NCBI GenBank assembly: GCA_030590185.1
Contig: JAUUZB010000056.1
Coordinates: 1-10,319, forward strand
DNA length: 10,319 nucleotides
Source of the DNA: Deltaproteobacteria bacterium
GTDB taxonomy: Bacteria > Myxococcota > XYA12-FULL-58-9 > JAUUZB01
Direction: 5' to 3'
Below the pieces are notes generated by a model. The model was not told the origin of the DNA, searched no databases, and saw nothing but the letters and a program-made list of their open reading frames with translations. How positions within the stretch are numbered: the first letter of the stretch is position 1; the number at the start of each line of letters is the position of its first letter. Below are positions 1-6,698 of the stretch, piece by piece. Both the position numbers and the translations under genes were made by a program.

Positions 1-1
1 C

Positions 2-118
2 GGCGCCGCCGGTGAGTACAACCACTTGGATCTCCTGCTCCACCCCGACGCTGGCTGCGAGGTCTTCCCAACGGTCATCGATTGGCTCGATGACCGGCTC
101 GACGAGAGGCTCGACTGA
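2..118 (+). CDS. alpha/beta hydrolase, C-terminal end (partial)
   Basis: This is the 3' end of a gene that begins upstream of the window; 38 codons remain before the TGA at 116-118. The segment reads GEYNHLDLLLHPDAGCEVFP and then VIDWLDDRLDERLD. A YxHLDLL motif followed by a short loop, EVFP and an (I/V)xDWL helix is the usual C-terminal end of many alpha/beta hydrolases. The histidine at codon 8 of the fragment would be the catalytic-triad base. The substrate cannot be inferred from this piece. The next gene starts 96 bases downstream on the same strand with its own ribosome binding site. The family call is a motif judgement on a short fragment, so it is moderately sure; that the frame is coding is more certain. 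Confidence 0.68.
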   Translation, partial: GAAGEYNHLDLLLHPDAGCEVFPTVIDWLDDRLDERLD

Positions 119-203
119 GCCGGCCCCCCGGGCGCCGGAGGTCTTTATCGGGCCTTGGTTTTCTAGTAGGTCGACATTTCCACAGCGCCCACGGGTTGGG
201 TTT

Positions 204-208
204 GGGAG
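204..208 (+). promoter_or_regulatory. ribosome binding site of the CsgG-like gene
   Basis: GGGAG lies six bases before the ATG at 215. It is one of the better Shine-Dalgarno matches in the window and fixes the start of the CsgG-like lipoprotein. The upstream spacer (119-203) contains no convincing -35/-10 pair. Confidence 0.6.
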
Positions 209-214
209 AAAACG

Positions 215-1240
215 ATGACACTGCGCCGTACCCTTCTGAGTCTGAGCGCCATGGCCATCGGCCTGGCGGCCTTTGGTTGCTCCACCGTCACCATCCGGGT
301 TCCTGTTACCCGCCCGGCGGAGATCAATCTGCGCGGCAAGGATGAGCTGGTGATCGCTGAAATCACCGGTCCCAACAACGCGCAGATCAACGGGCTGCTC
401 AAGGACGGGATCTCGAACTCCGGTCGCTTCAAGCTGGTCGACCGGCAGAACCTGGATAAGGTGATGGCCGAGCTCTCCCTGAGCGTCTCGGACCTCGCCG
501 ACACCGAGTCCCGCAAGAAGCTCGGCAAGCTGATGGTCGGCTCGATCATGCTGGTCGGCGCGGTCGAGCGCAACGACTACAACGAGACCACCGAGCGACG
601 GCGTCAAACCTGCACCCGCCGTCGAAACAAGAAGATAGAAAAGTACCCCTGCACCCATCACTACCGCAACGGCACGGCGTCGGTGGCGATCAACTTCGAC
701 GTCATCGACGTCGAGACCGGCGAGAACCTCAAGCCCAAGCGCGTCACCTGCGAGAAGAGCAAGCAGACCATGGCCATCGACAACCCGCCGGCGCAGATCG
801 ACGGGCAGGGCATGCTCGACACCTGCAACCGCAGCACGGTGGCGGAGTTCATGAAGGCGATCGCTCCCTGGCAGGACTACGTCAGCGCGCCCTTCCTCAA
901 GGACGGCGACGTGCCGCAGCTCGAGCAGGGCATCAGCTACGCCCAACGCGGCGAGTGGGACGATGCCATCGAGAAGTTCGAGGCGGCGCTCGAGTTCGTC
1001 AGCTCCCTGCCGGACGTCGATGCCGCCGTGGTGGCCAAGGTCCATTGGGATCTGGGTCTCGCCTACGAGTACACCTTCCAGTTCGACAAGGCGATCGCCG
1101 AGGTCAAGAAGGCCTACGACATGACCCTCGACGACGACTTCCTCGCTGAGCTGCCCAAGATCAAGAAGCTGCGCTCCGACCAAGAGAAGCTCAAGGATCA
1201 ACTCGGTGACCCGGCCGCCGAGGGCGGCGGAGAGTCTTGA
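215..1240 (+). CDS. CsgG-like outer-membrane lipoprotein with C-terminal TPR-like segment
   Basis: A 341-residue predicted lipoprotein. The N-terminus has RR at 4-5, a hydrophobic stretch and a lipobox AFGC with the lipidated Cys at 22, followed by Ser, which under the E. coli Lol rule predicts outer-membrane sorting. Residues about 43-120 match the CsgG/LpoB-type fold: a VIAEITG strand, a helix, then SGRFKLVDRQNLDKVMAEL, then SDLADTE.RKKLGKL and a hydrophobic strand ending in VGAVE. In known members this fold forms secretion pores (CsgG) or activates other envelope proteins (LpoB). Residues 128-153 form a strongly basic, two-Cys insert with AT-richer codons. Residues about 235-305 look like TPR helices (GEWDDAIEKFEAALE; later FDKAIAEVKKAY), and the tail is charged. 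The gene overlaps the LPP20-like gene by one base, so the two proteins probably work together. Whether it forms a pore cannot be told here. The fold call is fairly sure; the role is inferred. Confidence 0.82.
   Translation: MTLRRTLLSLSAMAIGLAAFGCSTVTIRVPVTRPAEINLRGKDELVIAEITGPNNAQINGLLKDGISNSGRFKLVDRQNLDKVMAELSLSVSDLADTESRKKLGKLMVGSIMLVGAVERNDYNETTERRRQTCTRRRNKKIEKYPCTHHYRNGTASVAINFDVIDVETGENLKPKRVTCEKSKQTMAIDNPPAQIDGQGMLDTCNRSTVAEFMKAIAPWQDYVSAPFLKDGDVPQLEQGISYAQRGEWDDAIEKFEAALEFVSSLPDVDAAVVAKVHWDLGLAYEYTFQFDKAIAEVKKAYDMTLDDDFLAELPKIKKLRSDQEKLKDQLGDPAAEGGGES
1229..1234 (+). promoter_or_regulatory. ribosome binding site deciding the LPP20-like start
   Basis: GGAGAG inside the end of the CsgG-like gene lies five bases before ATG 1240. 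This spacing favours the ATG at 1240 over the in-frame TTG at 1237 and indicates translational coupling through TGATG. Confidence 0.6.
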
Positions 1241-2325
1241 TGCGTTTTGTGCTCGTAATTGCAGCGGCCGCGCTGTTGGTGAGCTGCAGCAGCCCGAAGC
1301 AGCAAATCAAGGTCGAGCCCTCCAAGCCCACCAAGCCGGAGTGGATCACCAAGCTGCCCAAGCGGGCGGGCTACATGTACGTGGTGGGCGTCAAGTCCCG
1401 CGCCAAGTCCCTCGAGGAGGGCAAGGCCGGGGCGCACGAGAACGCCACGGTGCAGGTCTCCCAGTTCGTTGGCACCCAGATCCAGAGCGAGTCCGAGTCG
1501 CGCATGTCCACCGACGGCGAGAACTTCGCCTCCGACGCGGTGGCGGCGCAGACAGCGGCCTTCATCAAGGCACTCCAGCAAGAGGACGAGTACTACGAGA
1601 AGACCACCAAGATGATCGGCTCGTATTACGAGGAGGGCTACGACGTCTGGATGCTGGCGAGCTTCCCGCTCAACGCCGCCGACGACGAGCGCAAGCGTCA
1701 GGCCATGGAGCAGGCCGAGATGACCCGCGACGCCTTCAAGCGCTACCAGGATGCGCTGGCCGAGAAGGGCGGCGGCAACCAGCGCGAAGCGTGGCTGCTA
1801 ATAGCCAAGGCGCGTCAAATCTTGAAGTCGGTGCCGAAGCTCACCGAGATCCACGAGGGCAAGTTCGACACGGCCGCAGATCTCCTGCGCGCGGTGGAGA
1901 AGGACCTGCGCTCCCTCGACGAGCTAGCCCACGGCGTGCGGGTCGACTTTGCGCCGGGCGACGGCGGGGCGAAAAAGGTGAAGTCGAGCTTCACCAGCCA
2001 TCTGTCCTCGGCCTTGAGCAAGACCAGCTTGATCCTGCGCACCGACGGCGACGCGCGCTTCGTGCTCAAGCTCGACTACACCACCAAGCGCGGCAGCGGG
2101 AAGGTCATGGGACAGAACGTCGGTCACCTGGCCTACAGCGGCAACGTCAAGGACACCTGGAGCGGCGCCTCATTGTCCGGCACGAGCGGCGAGGTCAAGG
2201 GGTTCGGCAAGAGCTTTGACGGGGCGTTTGGTGAGGCGGCGAGCGAGGCGGCGGAGAAGATCGCCAAGACGATCGCCAAGCAATTGAACGAAGCGCTCGA
2301 GGCGGAGCTCGCGAGCGCCAGCTAG
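1240..2325 (+). CDS. LPP20-family-like lipoprotein
   Basis: A 361-residue predicted lipoprotein. The signal peptide ends in a good lipobox, LVSC, with the lipid Cys at 16 followed by Ser-Ser. Residues about 33-145 resemble the LPP20 domain: PEWITKLP, then a YMYVVGV strand, an Ala/Glu-rich helix (AKSLEEGKAGAHENA) running into VQVSQFVG, and later DVWMLASFPL. Residues 150-232 are helical and charged, possibly coiled. Residues about 233-355 form a second beta/alpha region (VRVDFAP, SLILRTDGDARFVLKLDY, a Gly/Ser-rich strand pair, then a long Ala/Lys/Glu helix) that could be another LpoB/CsgG-like accessory domain. LPP20 proteins are surface or periplasmic lipoproteins; Vibrio FlgP, which acts with the CsgG-like FlgT at the flagellar outer-membrane ring, is one precedent for such a pairing. 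No flagellar gene is seen here. The start is chosen from the ribosome binding site and the TGATG overlap. The role is unknown. Confidence 0.75.
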   Translation: MRFVLVIAAAALLVSCSSPKQQIKVEPSKPTKPEWITKLPKRAGYMYVVGVKSRAKSLEEGKAGAHENATVQVSQFVGTQIQSESESRMSTDGENFASDAVAAQTAAFIKALQQEDEYYEKTTKMIGSYYEEGYDVWMLASFPLNAADDERKRQAMEQAEMTRDAFKRYQDALAEKGGGNQREAWLLIAKARQILKSVPKLTEIHEGKFDTAADLLRAVEKDLRSLDELAHGVRVDFAPGDGGAKKVKSSFTSHLSSALSKTSLILRTDGDARFVLKLDYTTKRGSGKVMGQNVGHLAYSGNVKDTWSGASLSGTSGEVKGFGKSFDGAFGEAASEAAEKIAKTIAKQLNEALEAELASAS

Positions 2326-2347
2326 CCGAAGCGCGGTTCAGCGAACA

Positions 2348-2390
2348 CCCCGGGGGTAGCTTCCCCGGGGATGATTTTGTTGTTTTCTTT
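2348..2390 (+). terminator. GC hairpin with T-rich tail after the lipoprotein pair
   Basis: CCCCGGGG at 2348-2355 and CCCCGGGG at 2363-2370 can pair over a 7-base loop, and a T-rich stretch with interruptions (TTTTGTTGTTTTC) follows. This looks like a Rho-independent terminator for the CsgG/LPP20 pair. The T-run is broken, and the next gene's start follows within a few bases, so partial read-through is possible. Each arm is also a palindrome by itself, which gives alternative pairings. Confidence 0.55.
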
Positions 2391-2396
2391 GGGGGA

Positions 2397-3839
2397 ATGG
2401 AGCACAAAATCTACGTGTACCTGCGAACGCTGATTCTCGCCTGCGCCACGCTCTTGGCCGGGTGTCTCAACCTCACCGAGGTTCTCGATGCCGAGCCCGA
2501 GCCGGCTCTGCTCGGTGATTTATCCGGTCTCTACGAGCTGAGCATCGGCTTGGCCGACGGTGATGAGCTCGGGCCCTGGATGCAGGAGGATCTGCCCTAC
2601 GGCTCCCGGCTGCAGATCCTGCACCTCAAGGAGACATCAGCGGCCACCGAGACCCTATTGGCCATCGAGGAGATCGCCTATTACGACGCCTCCGTCGGGG
2701 GCACCGCTGAGGTGGGCGGCGATGAAGCCCAGTGGGAGCGGCTGTACTTCGAGGCGGAATACGACGGCACCACGATCGAGGGCAAAACCAACGGCGACGC
2801 AGATCTCAACGGCCGGAGGGTGGCAGGCGGCGGTCTGCTGCGCCTCGACGACATGCACGCCATTTGTCCGGCGGGCCAGCGTTATCCGTTGGTGGCGAAG
2901 CTGCTCTGCCCGGTGAACCCCGCCCTCTCCGGCATCTACGGCGGGACCGCCAAGAGCTGTGACACCCAAACGGATCTCGGAGACCGCTACCTGGCGCTCG
3001 GTTTCATCAACGAGGGGATCCTCGGCTTGCACTACCCCGGCACCGACATGCTGGTGGAGGGCAACTACAGCCGCCAGGATGAAAGTGGTTGGGGGTGGAG
3101 CTTTGACCTGGCGTCCGCCGGCGACGAATCGCGCGGCGGGGCGTTGGAGTTCACGCTCTCCGAGGCCGCCGGCAAGCTGGACCTGGATGGCAATTTCTAT
3201 GCGATGGACGACGCCGAGTGCTCGGTGGCCGGATGCCCCGACCCGGAGTGCGAAACCCTAACCCTGAGTCGGTTGTCCGGCGGCGATGCGCTGGATTGCT
3301 ACGCCGCTGATTCCCCGCCAGCGATGGGTTCCGCTTGGGCGCAACGCGTCCACGATGGTGCCACCGGCCAGCGCTTTTTGGTCGTGGAGACGTTCTACGA
3401 CCAGATGTCGGGGGAGGGGGCCTACTCCTCCACTGGATATACTGAAGGTATTCTGCGCCGCGCCGACGAACCAACCAACATCCTACAGTCGGAGTACACC
3501 GAGCCCTGCGATCCCGGTTGCGACTGTGATCCCGATTGCGGCTGCCCCTGTGACGTTGAGTGGGAGTGTGATTCAGACTGCCCCTGCGATTACGCCTGCG
3601 AGTGTCTATGCGACACCGATTTCGGCTGCCAGGCCGGTTGCGAGTGCGATCTCGATTGCGGCTGCCCCTGCGACGAGCCCGCGTCCGAGTATGCCTTGCG
3701 CTTCGTGTTGCCCGACGTTCCGGACGGCACCACGGTCGAGTACGAGTTGTTTGTCTGGGTGTACGACCCGACCAGCGGAGTCCCGCTCGCGACCCGGCCC
3801 GAATGCGTGGTCGACGACGGTGACATCGATTCGTGGTGA
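2397..3839 (+). CDS. lipoprotein of unknown function with three 20-residue Cys repeats
   Basis: A 480-residue predicted lipoprotein with a textbook lipobox LAGC (lipid Cys 23, then Leu-Asn). I do not recognise the family. Residues about 40-160 and 176-290 look beta-rich; each begins with a similar phrase (LSGLYELS; LSGIYGGT), so they may be two related beta-barrel-like domains. A small Cys ladder with five-residue spacing is at 275/280/285. Residues 371-425 hold 18 cysteines in three units of exactly 20 residues, each C-x3-C-x-C-x3-C-x-C-x-C-x5, rich in Asp and Glu. A final beta-rich region, about 430-470, ends in an acidic tail (DDGDIDSW). The repeats could be disulfide-locked or bind metal; neither is shown. 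ATG 2397 is preceded almost directly by GGGGG, which is too close for a normal ribosome site, so the in-frame GTG at 2415, which keeps the lipobox, is a possible alternative start. The gene may be read from the upstream pair's transcript. Confidence 0.85.
   Translation: MEHKIYVYLRTLILACATLLAGCLNLTEVLDAEPEPALLGDLSGLYELSIGLADGDELGPWMQEDLPYGSRLQILHLKETSAATETLLAIEEIAYYDASVGGTAEVGGDEAQWERLYFEAEYDGTTIEGKTNGDADLNGRRVAGGGLLRLDDMHAICPAGQRYPLVAKLLCPVNPALSGIYGGTAKSCDTQTDLGDRYLALGFINEGILGLHYPGTDMLVEGNYSRQDESGWGWSFDLASAGDESRGGALEFTLSEAAGKLDLDGNFYAMDDAECSVAGCPDPECETLTLSRLSGGDALDCYAADSPPAMGSAWAQRVHDGATGQRFLVVETFYDQMSGEGAYSSTGYTEGILRRADEPTNILQSEYTEPCDPGCDCDPDCGCPCDVEWECDSDCPCDYACECLCDTDFGCQAGCECDLDCGCPCDEPASEYALRFVLPDVPDGTTVEYELFVWVYDPTSGVPLATRPECVVDDGDIDSW
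3507..3671 (+). repeat. three tandem 60-base units encoding the Cys repeat
   Basis: Units begin at 3507, 3567 and 3627 (the third is cut off after its last Cys at 3671). Cys codons fall at the same six positions in every unit: residues 371/375/377/381/383/385, then each plus 20, then each plus 40. Over 48 bases, units 1 and 3 differ at about seven positions, several of them synonymous; unit 2 is more diverged but keeps all six cysteines. This implies duplication followed by selection on cysteine placement. Confidence 0.9.
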
Positions 3840-3852
3840 GGCGCGCCGCGCC
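3840..3852. other. palindrome filling the gap between convergent genes
   Basis: The 13 bases between the TGA of the Cys-repeat lipoprotein and the stop of the GH3 gene read GGCGCG-C-CGCGCC, a perfect inverted repeat that can fold as a 5-bp stem with a 3-base loop. There is no T-tract on either strand, so a bidirectional terminator is only a possibility; short GC palindromes arise easily in such DNA. Confidence 0.35.
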
Positions 3853-5451
3853 CTAGCTCAGGAAGGTCGACTGGCCCTCAAACGACCGCAGTACCGCCTT
3901 GCGCGCGTCATCCACGATGCGGGGGAATTTGCTCTGCACGTTCCCGTTGCCCTCTTCGGCGAGGTAGCGGTTGACCGATCCCTTGGGCAGCACCACCAGC
4001 TCCGGGGGGAAGATCAGCGTATCGCCCTCGCGATATTCTTTGTAGACGCGATTCACGTCACACAGGGTGTCGTCGAAGGCCCGCGCAAAACCGGCTAGAT
4101 CCTCTGGCAGTCGATCCGGCTCGAACTCCGCGAACAACACGTAACGCGCCTTGCCCGAGCCGTTGATTCCGACATCGGCGCCGGTGGCAAAATCGACCGC
4201 GGTACCACCCGCCGTCCCCACCGCCCCTTCGAACGCTTTTTGGATCTCGAGGTGCGTGGTCAACTCCTGGCTGGTGGACAGGCAGCCCTGCTTGCGCCCC
4301 ACGAACTCGATGCGCAGCGGGTGCAGCGACGCGAACCGCACGTAGTCCCCGAGCATGTAGGCGTACATCCCGGACGGGGTGGTCACCACGATGTGGTAGA
4401 GCCGGTCGGTCTCCACCTCCCACAACGGCACGCGGGTAGGGTAGGGATCGTTCTCCACCTCCACCGGCACGAACTCGAAGAACACCCCGCGGTGCGGGAT
4501 CATCAACATGCCGTTGCCGTTAGTGGCCGGGTCGGTGGCGGCGTACAGGCCGCCCTCGGTCGCGTTGTAGGTGTCGATCAGGGTGACGTCGTCGCGGCCG
4601 AGCCGCTCCTGCAGGATTTTCTCATAGGGCCCTGCGGCCACCCCGCCGCCCACCATGCACTCGAGGTTGGGCCACACCTCGCGCACCGTGCTCACCTTGC
4701 GGCCACGCCGCTTGGCCTCATCGAGCAGGCGATCGAACAGCACCGAGAACCAGCAGGTGGTGCCGGCGATCAAGCGGACGTCGTGGTCGAGGTAGCGCTC
4801 GACCATGATCGACATCTTCTCTTCGTAATCCTCGATCTCCATGGTCTCGGGATCCGGCAGGTAGATGACCCGGCCGACCCGCGGCATGTTGAGGACGCCC
4901 AGGGCCGGGTTCGAGGTCACCCAGACCGGGCCCTCGCGCTTGAGCTTGGTGGGGGCGAGCAGGCCGAGGGAGTAGCCGTCCGTGAAATGGGTGTCGTTGC
5001 GGTGGGCGAGGAAGCGCATGATGACGTCGCTGCCGCCGCCGGCCTGGTGCTTGATTTGCCGATTCGTGATGGGCAGGTACTTGATCTTGCCGCGGTTGGA
5101 GCTGCCCGAGGAGCAGCCAAAATACTCGACGAAACCGGGGACCAGGACGTTCCTGGCGCCCTCGCGCATTCGGTCGATGTGGGGCGAGAAGGAGTCGTAG
5201 TCGCCCAAGGGCACGGCGGCGCGGTAGTCCTCGTAGCTGCGCAGCTTGTCGAAGTTGTACCTACGGCCGTACTCGGTGTCCTTGGCGATCTCGATCTGCG
5301 CGGAGAGCTGCGCGCGCTGGGTTTTCTCGATGTTGGCGAGGGCGGCGTTCCAGGCGCGGGTCTGAACCTTGGCCACCGCGAGGACGCCGTAGCCAACGGC
5401 GCCGGGGTAGGGGGAGTGCTTGAGGCCGTTGCGGCGCTTCTTGAAGATCAT
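3853..5451 (-). CDS. GH3-family adenylate-forming acyl/amide synthetase homologue
   Basis: A 532-residue protein with the three ATP-site motifs of the GH3 family, part of the ANL adenylating-enzyme superfamily: motif 1 CSSGSSNRGKIKYLP (113-127), motif 2 YNATEGG (295-301) and motif 3 YMLGDYVRF (365-373). A VGGG at 267-270 and a C-terminal NVQSKFPRIV (504-513) fit the family as well. Plant GH3 enzymes adenylate jasmonate or auxin and join the acyl group to amino acids; bacterial members mostly have unknown substrates. There is no signal peptide, so it is cytosolic. The N-terminal region (about 30-85) has the usual lead-in, KDTEYGRRYNFDKL..YEDYRAAVPL. The length fits the family. I chose ATG 5451; an in-frame TTG at 5514 would add 21 residues unlike the family and lacks a clear ribosome site. 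The gene is convergent with the Cys-repeat lipoprotein and divergent from the flippase cluster. The family call is confident; the substrate is unknown. Confidence 0.88.
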   Translation of the reverse strand: MIFKKRRNGLKHSPYPGAVGYGVLAVAKVQTRAWNAALANIEKTQRAQLSAQIEIAKDTEYGRRYNFDKLRSYEDYRAAVPLGDYDSFSPHIDRMREGARNVLVPGFVEYFGCSSGSSNRGKIKYLPITNRQIKHQAGGGSDVIMRFLAHRNDTHFTDGYSLGLLAPTKLKREGPVWVTSNPALGVLNMPRVGRVIYLPDPETMEIEDYEEKMSIMVERYLDHDVRLIAGTTCWFSVLFDRLLDEAKRRGRKVSTVREVWPNLECMVGGGVAAGPYEKILQERLGRDDVTLIDTYNATEGGLYAATDPATNGNGMLMIPHRGVFFEFVPVEVENDPYPTRVPLWEVETDRLYHIVVTTPSGMYAYMLGDYVRFASLHPLRIEFVGRKQGCLSTSQELTTHLEIQKAFEGAVGTAGGTAVDFATGADVGINGSGKARYVLFAEFEPDRLPEDLAGFARAFDDTLCDVNRVYKEYREGDTLIFPPELVVLPKGSVNRYLAEEGNGNVQSKFPRIVDDARKAVLRSFEGQSTFLS

Positions 5452-5625
5452 GCTGCTGCTTTCGAGACGCAAGAGAGTCCAGCGATTAGCGACCCATCTC
5501 CCACAGGCGTTCAAAATTCTCGGAAATTTCCGTTAGCAAGGTCCACCGTGCTGTTACAAGCCTAAAGACCGCCTCGCCTACGCTCTGAGCTCTGTGTTAG
5601 GGGGGCCGCTCCTGCGGATCGAGCC
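5452..5625. promoter_or_regulatory. divergent control region between the GH3 gene and the flippase cluster
   Basis: These 174 bases separate two genes facing away from each other and must hold promoters for both, unless the + strand cluster is read from elsewhere. The middle part, about 5510-5570, is clearly more AT-rich than the surroundings. No consensus -35/-10 pair is certain on either strand. The clearest element is a 12-bp palindrome. The ribosome sites on both sides are weak. Confidence 0.5.
5521..5532. promoter_or_regulatory. perfect 12-bp palindrome, candidate operator
   Basis: CGGAAATTTCCG is identical to its reverse complement and lies in the AT-richer part of the divergent region, 69 bases before the GH3 ATG and 93 bases before the flippase ATG. 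Its size and position fit a homodimeric repressor or activator site acting on one or both promoters. No regulator gene lies beside it. Confidence 0.4.
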
Positions 5626-6654
5626 ATGAGCGAAGCACCAGAGGCACCCGAGGGCGACGTCCCTAGCGAGGCGGCGCGTCCATCTGTGTTCGCCCGAACC
5701 CTCACCTGGCTCAAACGCTACGGCCGCTGGCTCCTCTTGATCTTCGGCGTGTTGACGGTGGGGGCGTTGGTCCACCACGTTGGGCCGGCCAACGTCTGGC
5801 GCATTTTGGTCCTGGCGGCGCCCTGGTTGCCGTTGATCCTGGCCCTCGAAGCGAGTTTGGTCGGGGTGGAGAGCCTCGGCCTGCTCGCCTTTTTCGGCCG
5901 CGACGCACGGCGTATCCCGATCCCGGTCTTTGCGCGCACCATGATGGTCTACTACGTGACCATGATCGTGTTGCCGGTGGGCCGCGCCGGCGCCGAGGTC
6001 ACCCGGGCCGCCATACTCGCCCCCTACGTAGGCGCCCAGCGCGCCACCGCGGCGGCGGTGCAGAACCAATCGATGGTCTGGGTGGCCAACGCCATGATCA
6101 GCATCGTGTGTCTGGCCGCCATCGTGCCGATCACCGGTTTTCGTGGCCTGGCGCTCCTCACCGTGGGCAACGCCGCGGCCACCGCCGTGATGGGCATCGG
6201 CATGTACCTGTTCATCCGCCGGGTACGCATCGGCGGGTGGCTGGCGCGGCGATTCCAGAAGATGTCGAAGTGGGGACCGGAGCTCGACGAGGCCGCCCGG
6301 CAGGGCCCGCGCACGCCGCTGTTGCCGCTCCTGTTTTGTTTCGGCGGTAGGATGTTGCAGGTCGTGCAATACGGTTTTCTCCTGCTAGCGGTGGGCGGCA
6401 CCCTCTCGGTGAGCAGCGCACTCATCGCCGAGAGCATCCACCTGGTGGGCGCCGGCCTCGGTGATGTAGTGCCAAATCAGGTCGGTGTCACCGAGAGCGC
6501 CTATCAGGTCTTCGCCGGTGCCCTGGGGCTGGCCGAGACTCCAGAAAAAGCTTTAGGGATCGCGCTGTTGGCACGGGTTGCCAACTTCTCCATCGCCGGG
6601 CTCTGCTTTTTGGGCATGACGATTTGGAAGGCGCCCCCGCCGCCGGCCGAGTGA
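5626..6654 (+). CDS. flippase-like membrane protein (LPG-synthase transmembrane family)
   Basis: A 342-residue multi-pass inner-membrane protein of the LPG_synthase_TM type (UPF0104/YbhN-like), the fold of the MprF flippase half and of glycolipid-handling relatives. About seven to eight hydrophobic segments are visible: near 34-52, 58-90 (probably two), 103-119, 150-169, 174-197, 231-258, 263-300 and 308-334. Family marks include PVGRAGAEVTR (117-127), and GDVVPNQVGVTE (279-290) ahead of the late RVANF stretch (317-321). There is no C-terminal synthetase domain, so no tRNA-dependent lysylation is expected; transport or flipping of a lipid-linked substrate is inferred from relatives. The hydrophilic N-terminus (1-28) and Pro-rich tail (KAPPPPAE) are probably cytoplasmic or short ends. 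It is the first gene of a likely three-gene unit with a protein kinase and a small-molecule kinase. ATG 5626 has only a weak ribosome site. Confidence 0.82.
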   Translation: MSEAPEAPEGDVPSEAARPSVFARTLTWLKRYGRWLLLIFGVLTVGALVHHVGPANVWRILVLAAPWLPLILALEASLVGVESLGLLAFFGRDARRIPIPVFARTMMVYYVTMIVLPVGRAGAEVTRAAILAPYVGAQRATAAAVQNQSMVWVANAMISIVCLAAIVPITGFRGLALLTVGNAAATAVMGIGMYLFIRRVRIGGWLARRFQKMSKWGPELDEAARQGPRTPLLPLLFCFGGRMLQVVQYGFLLLAVGGTLSVSSALIAESIHLVGAGLGDVVPNQVGVTESAYQVFAGALGLAETPEKALGIALLARVANFSIAGLCFLGMTIWKAPPPPAE

Positions 6655-6698
6655 ACCACCCCCTACCGTGAGCGCGGGCCCCGCGATAAGATGCCGCC

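Noticed and set aside
122..165. Possible terminator after the hydrolase gene (GGCCC at 122-126 with GGGCC at 150-154, then TTGGTTTTCT)
   Set aside because: The stem is only five pairs with a 23-base loop; too weak to call.
1206..2219. + strand open frame (337 codons) overlapping the LPP20-like gene in another frame
   Set aside because: The product is almost entirely Arg, Gly, Gln and Ala without signal peptide or domain; the lipoprotein frame explains the region.
3507..3671. Cys repeat region taken as a CRISPR-like or non-coding repeat
   Set aside because: The 60-base period is codon-aligned, cysteines are conserved through synonymous differences, and there are no spacers.
3286..4098. + strand open frame running from the Cys-repeat gene across the stop into the GH3 region
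   Set aside because: It is out of frame with the lipobox-bearing gene, rich in Arg, Pro, Ser and Thr, and crosses two genes without any motif.
4240..5565. Long + strand open frame (441 codons) opposite the GH3 gene
   Set aside because: It is rich in Gly, Val, Ala, His and Leu with no domain, and it mirrors a gene with three clear family motifs. GC-rich DNA keeps the antisense frame open by codon bias.
5578..6369. - strand open frame (263 codons) opposite the flippase-like gene
   Set aside because: Its composition (His, Gln, Arg, Gly, Asp) is that of a shadow frame, and the + strand frame shows membrane helices and family motifs.
6673..6685. CGCGGG-C-CCGCG-type palindrome in the gap before the kinase gene
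   Set aside because: It is short, pure G/C and lacks a T-run, so chance is likely in this DNA; it may slow transcription at most.
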